Positions 61,522 to 64,000 of a stretch of DNA of 64,000 nt are shown here, one piece after another. How positions within the stretch are numbered: the stretch's first letter is position 1; the number at the start of each line of letters is the position of its first letter. The notes beneath the pieces were generated by a model that was given only the letters and a program-made list of their open reading frames with translations, had not been told where the DNA came from and ran no database searches. Location: positions 1 through 64,000 of the forward strand of contig CAZLQF010000002.1 in NCBI GenBank assembly GCA_964561545.1, read 5' to 3'. The position numbers were made by a program, and so were the translations under genes. This DNA comes from CAZLQF01 sp964561545 (GTDB lineage Bacteria > Bacteroidota > Bacteroidia > CAILMK01 > CAYYUA01).

Positions 61522-64000
61522 ATGGCAACTACAACACAAGTATACAATCCCCAAAATCAAATCAGGATCGTAACAGCTGCTTCATTATTTGATGGGCATG
61601 ATGCTACCATCAATGTGATGCGGAGGGTGTTTCAAAGTACCGGTGCTGAAGTGATCCACTTAGGTCATGACCGCTCCGTTAAAGAAATTGTGGATGCCGC
61701 CATTCAGGAAGACGTACAAGGCATTGCCATAACGTCTTACCAAGGCGGTCACATGGAATTCTTCAAATACATGAATGATCTTTTGCAAGAAAGGGGAGCA
61801 GGCCACATAAAAATCTTTGGCGGAGGAGGCGGTACCATCCTACCGCAAGAAATTGAAGAGCTTGAAAATTATGGAATTAGTAAATTATTTTCTCCTGATG
61901 ACGGCCGGGAAATGGGACTTCAAGGGATGATCAATCACGTAATGGAGACATGTGATTTTCCTACCATTTGCAATCTCAATCACATCAACCTTGACGGTAT
62001 CTCCAATGGTAATTACATGGCAATAGGGCAAGCCATAAGTTTTGCAGAGACCCATGATGAAGAGGATCGCAAAAAAATGTATGAGCAGATCAACCAAATT
62101 GAATCAGACCATATACCTGTTCTTGGCATAACTGGTACGGGTGGAGCCGGAAAATCCTCGTTGGTTGACGAACTGGTTAGGCGCTATCTTAATGAATTTG
62201 AAGATAAAAACATCGCTATAGTATCAGTGGATCCATCCAAAAGAAAAACGGGTGGTGCTTTATTAGGAGACCGGATCCGTATGAACTCCCTTTCTTCTGA
62301 AAGAGCTTTTATGCGGTCTTTGGCCACAAGGCAGCCCAACCTATCCGTATCGCCCTACATTGAGGATGGAATTGAAATATGTAAAAAAGCCGGATTTGAC
62401 CTTATCATTCTTGAAAGTTCGGGCATTGGCCAAGCGGATTCCTCTATTGTTGATTACTGTGATGTATCAATGTACGTCATGACCCCCGAATTTGGGGCAG
62501 CTTCCCAGCTTGAAAAAATTGACATGCTGGATTATGCCGATGTAGTTTCCATCAACAAGTTTGACAAAAAAGGTGCTTTGGATGCGATTAGAGATGTGAA
62601 AAAACAATTTAAACGCAATCACCACCTTTTCAATGCCTCAGATGAAGAATTACCAATTTACGGCACCATTGTTTCACAGTTCAATGATCCTGGTATGAAC
62701 AACCTATTTAAGGTTTCCATGGATCAAATAACCCAAAAGACCGGAGTTAAATTTGAAACCACTTACGACTATACAGATACAGAATCCCATAAAATTTACA
62801 TCATACCTCCGGATCGCGTAAGGTATCTATCGGAAATTTCAGAAAACAACAAGCGATACAACCAATTTGCTAAGGACCAGGCCAACATTGCCAGCAAAAT
62901 GTATCAATTGAACGGCTCGATTGAAACGCTTAAGGAAAGCAATGCTTCTGAAGAACAAATTAAGCCGCTTAGAGATCAATATCATGAGTTAGATCAAAAG
63001 TTGGACCTGGAAAGTAAAAAGCTACTGGAAAACTGGTCTGAGAAAAAAGAAGCCTATCAAAATGATACTTATACCTACACGGTTAGAGGTAAGGAAATAC
63101 AAGTAGATTTAAATACTGAAACCCTCTCCCACCTCAAAATCCCAAAGGTTGCTTTGCCTAAATATACCGATTGGGGGGACCTGCTTTACTGGCAAATGAT
63201 GGAAAACGTTCCTGGCGAATTTCCTTATGCAGCTGGCGTTTATCCCTTTAAACGTAAGAATGAAGATCCCACAAGGATGTTTGCTGGAGAAGGTGGGCCT
63301 GAGAGAACCAATAAACGGTTCCATTACCTTAGCAAAGACCGAGATTTTGCAAGGCTTTCTACTGCTTTCGATTCCGTAACTTTATACGGCGAAGATCCGG
63401 ACCATCGCCCTGATATATACGGTAAAGTAGGTAACTCTGGCGTAAGCGTAGCCACGTTGGATGATGCTAAAAAACTTTATTCAGGATTTAATCTTTGCGC
63501 TCCCTCTTCTTCGGTCTCTATGACCATTAACGGACCTGCACCCATGATCCTGGGATTTTTCCTCAATGCAGCCATTGATCAACAATGTGAGCTTTACATT
63601 AAAGAACAGGGCATGGAAGATGAGGTTAGGCAAAAGATCAATAACCTTTACGAAAAGAACAATTGGAAACTTCCCGCATATCATTATGACCTGCCTGAAA
63701 CCAATGAAGGATTGGGTTTAATGCTATTAGGCGTTACTGGCGATGAAGTGCTTGACAAAGAAACCTATGAAAGGATCAAAAAAGACACCCTCAATGTTGT
63801 ACGAGGTACCGTTCAAGCCGACATCCTGAAAGAAGACCAGGCTCAGAACACTTGTATATTTTCCACTGAATTTGCCCTCAAAATGATGGGCGATGTTCAG
63901 GAAAATTTCATTAAAAATGAAGTAAGGAATTTTTATTCAGTATCCATATCAGGATACCACATCGGGGAAGCAGGTTCCAACCCGATTACCCAACTTGCCT
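61522..64000 (+). CDS. icmF: IcmF-type fused isobutyryl-CoA mutase (truncated by window)
   Basis: The first ~826 codons of an uninterrupted B12-dependent fusion enzyme; the family is about 1100 residues, so the 3' end lies beyond the window. Domains in order: B12-binding (residues ~12-145, DGHDAT with the cobalt His26, SYQGGHME, FGGGGGT); a MeaB-like G3E GTPase chaperone (~200-420, Walker A GTGGAGKSS, VSVDPSKRKTGGALLGDR); and the acyl-CoA mutase TIM barrel (from ~540). At the two substrate-specificity sites it has Phe587 (DPTRMFAGEG) and Gln775 (EDQAQNTCIF), where methylmalonyl-CoA mutase has Tyr and Arg. This supports isobutyryl/butyryl-CoA rather than methylmalonyl-CoA. The ATG at 61522 is the first in frame. 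Confidence 0.93.
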   Translation, partial: MATTTQVYNPQNQIRIVTAASLFDGHDATINVMRRVFQSTGAEVIHLGHDRSVKEIVDAAIQEDVQGIAITSYQGGHMEFFKYMNDLLQERGAGHIKIFGGGGGTILPQEIEELENYGISKLFSPDDGREMGLQGMINHVMETCDFPTICNLNHINLDGISNGNYMAIGQAISFAETHDEEDRKKMYEQINQIESDHIPVLGITGTGGAGKSSLVDELVRRYLNEFEDKNIAIVSVDPSKRKTGGALLGDRIRMNSLSSERAFMRSLATRQPNLSVSPYIEDGIEICKKAGFDLIILESSGIGQADSSIVDYCDVSMYVMTPEFGAASQLEKIDMLDYADVVSINKFDKKGALDAIRDVKKQFKRNHHLFNASDEELPIYGTIVSQFNDPGMNNLFKVSMDQITQKTGVKFETTYDYTDTESHKIYIIPPDRVRYLSEISENNKRYNQFAKDQANIASKMYQLNGSIETLKESNASEEQIKPLRDQYHELDQKLDLESKKLLENWSEKKEAYQNDTYTYTVRGKEIQVDLNTETLSHLKIPKVALPKYTDWGDLLYWQMMENVPGEFPYAAGVYPFKRKNEDPTRMFAGEGGPERTNKRFHYLSKDRDFARLSTAFDSVTLYGEDPDHRPDIYGKVGNSGVSVATLDDAKKLYSGFNLCAPSSSVSMTINGPAPMILGFFLNAAIDQQCELYIKEQGMEDEVRQKINNLYEKNNWKLPAYHYDLPETNEGLGLMLLGVTGDEVLDKETYERIKKDTLNVVRGTVQADILKEDQAQNTCIFSTEFALKMMGDVQENFIKNEVRNFYSVSISGYHIGEAGSNPITQLA

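Noticed and set aside
1..64000. CRISPR arrays, prophage, restriction or toxin-antitoxin systems
   Set aside because: I saw no regularly spaced repeats, phage structural genes, or recognisable defence genes in the window.

Overview
This window looks like chromosomal DNA from a free-living, probably marine member of the Bacteroidota, of Cytophagales type. It is AT-rich. Several genes are preceded by the Bacteroidota promoter pattern TTTG-N19-TAnnTTTG rather than Shine-Dalgarno sites. It encodes type IX secretion (T9SS) cargo with C-terminal sorting domains, a T9SS plug-domain protein, many small lipoproteins and family-typical DUFs (DUF4249, DUF5103, DUF2851, DUF5606), and a microbial rhodopsin. 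The genus is not determined; all family names come from reading motifs, not from searches.

Layout. 0-5 kb: a Crp/Fnr regulator, a decayed minus-strand gene remnant, a FabH-like ketosynthase, a lipoprotein, a fasciclin lipoprotein and a frameshifted radical-SAM pseudogene. 5-10.5 kb: two large secreted proteins, then a 'gene graveyard' (9652-10420) holding the 3' end of a lost gene, a 221-bp copy of part of the neighbouring kinase gene, and an IS3-type orfA remnant. 10.5-15.4 kb: an eight-PAS histidine kinase divergent from a xanthorhodopsin-like proton pump. 15.8-22.2 kb: a Glu/Leu-type dehydrogenase, then a metal-ion ABC transporter operon (binding protein, ATPase, permease fused to a DtxR-type domain, second permease) behind a stand-alone DtxR regulator. 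22.3-25.1 kb: a tiny lipoprotein overlapping ytxJ, OsmC, an outer-membrane protein and lipoyl synthase. 25.1-31.4 kb: tandem paralogous ~1000-residue sortilin/BNR-type T9SS proteins.

31.6-41 kb: a LuxE-like acyl-protein synthetase head-to-head with a lipoprotein-pyrF-DUF2851 operon, then PspC, DinB-like, sulfotransferase, panB, DUF4249, the T9SS plug protein and tRNA-Cys. 41-46.6 kb: a Pif1/RecD-like helicase, a DUF819 transporter, a VTT-domain membrane protein, a YkuK-like protein preceded by an inverted pair of DnaA boxes, and an RNA methyltransferase. 46.7-50.7 kb: a divergent trehalose pair (TPS-TPP fusion, and HAD-TPP fusion). 50.7-55 kb: a minus-strand operon with adenine deaminase, lpxH, a hypothetical secreted protein and prfA. 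55-61.2 kb: an outer-membrane protein, then a tight minus-strand run with bcp, an M23 peptidase, an FAH-family hydrolase and an M3 peptidase, then DUF5606. 61.5 kb to the edge: an IcmF-type fused isobutyryl-CoA mutase, cut off by the window end.

Most of the window is ordinary housekeeping sequence. The points most worth a second look are the transporter permease with a built-in DtxR-like sensor, the xanthorhodopsin-like pump facing a multi-PAS kinase that has a LOV-like but cysteine-less PAS domain, the paired trehalose fusions, and the mosaic of gene fragments at 9.6-10.4 kb. I did not find a clearly new defence or mobile system.
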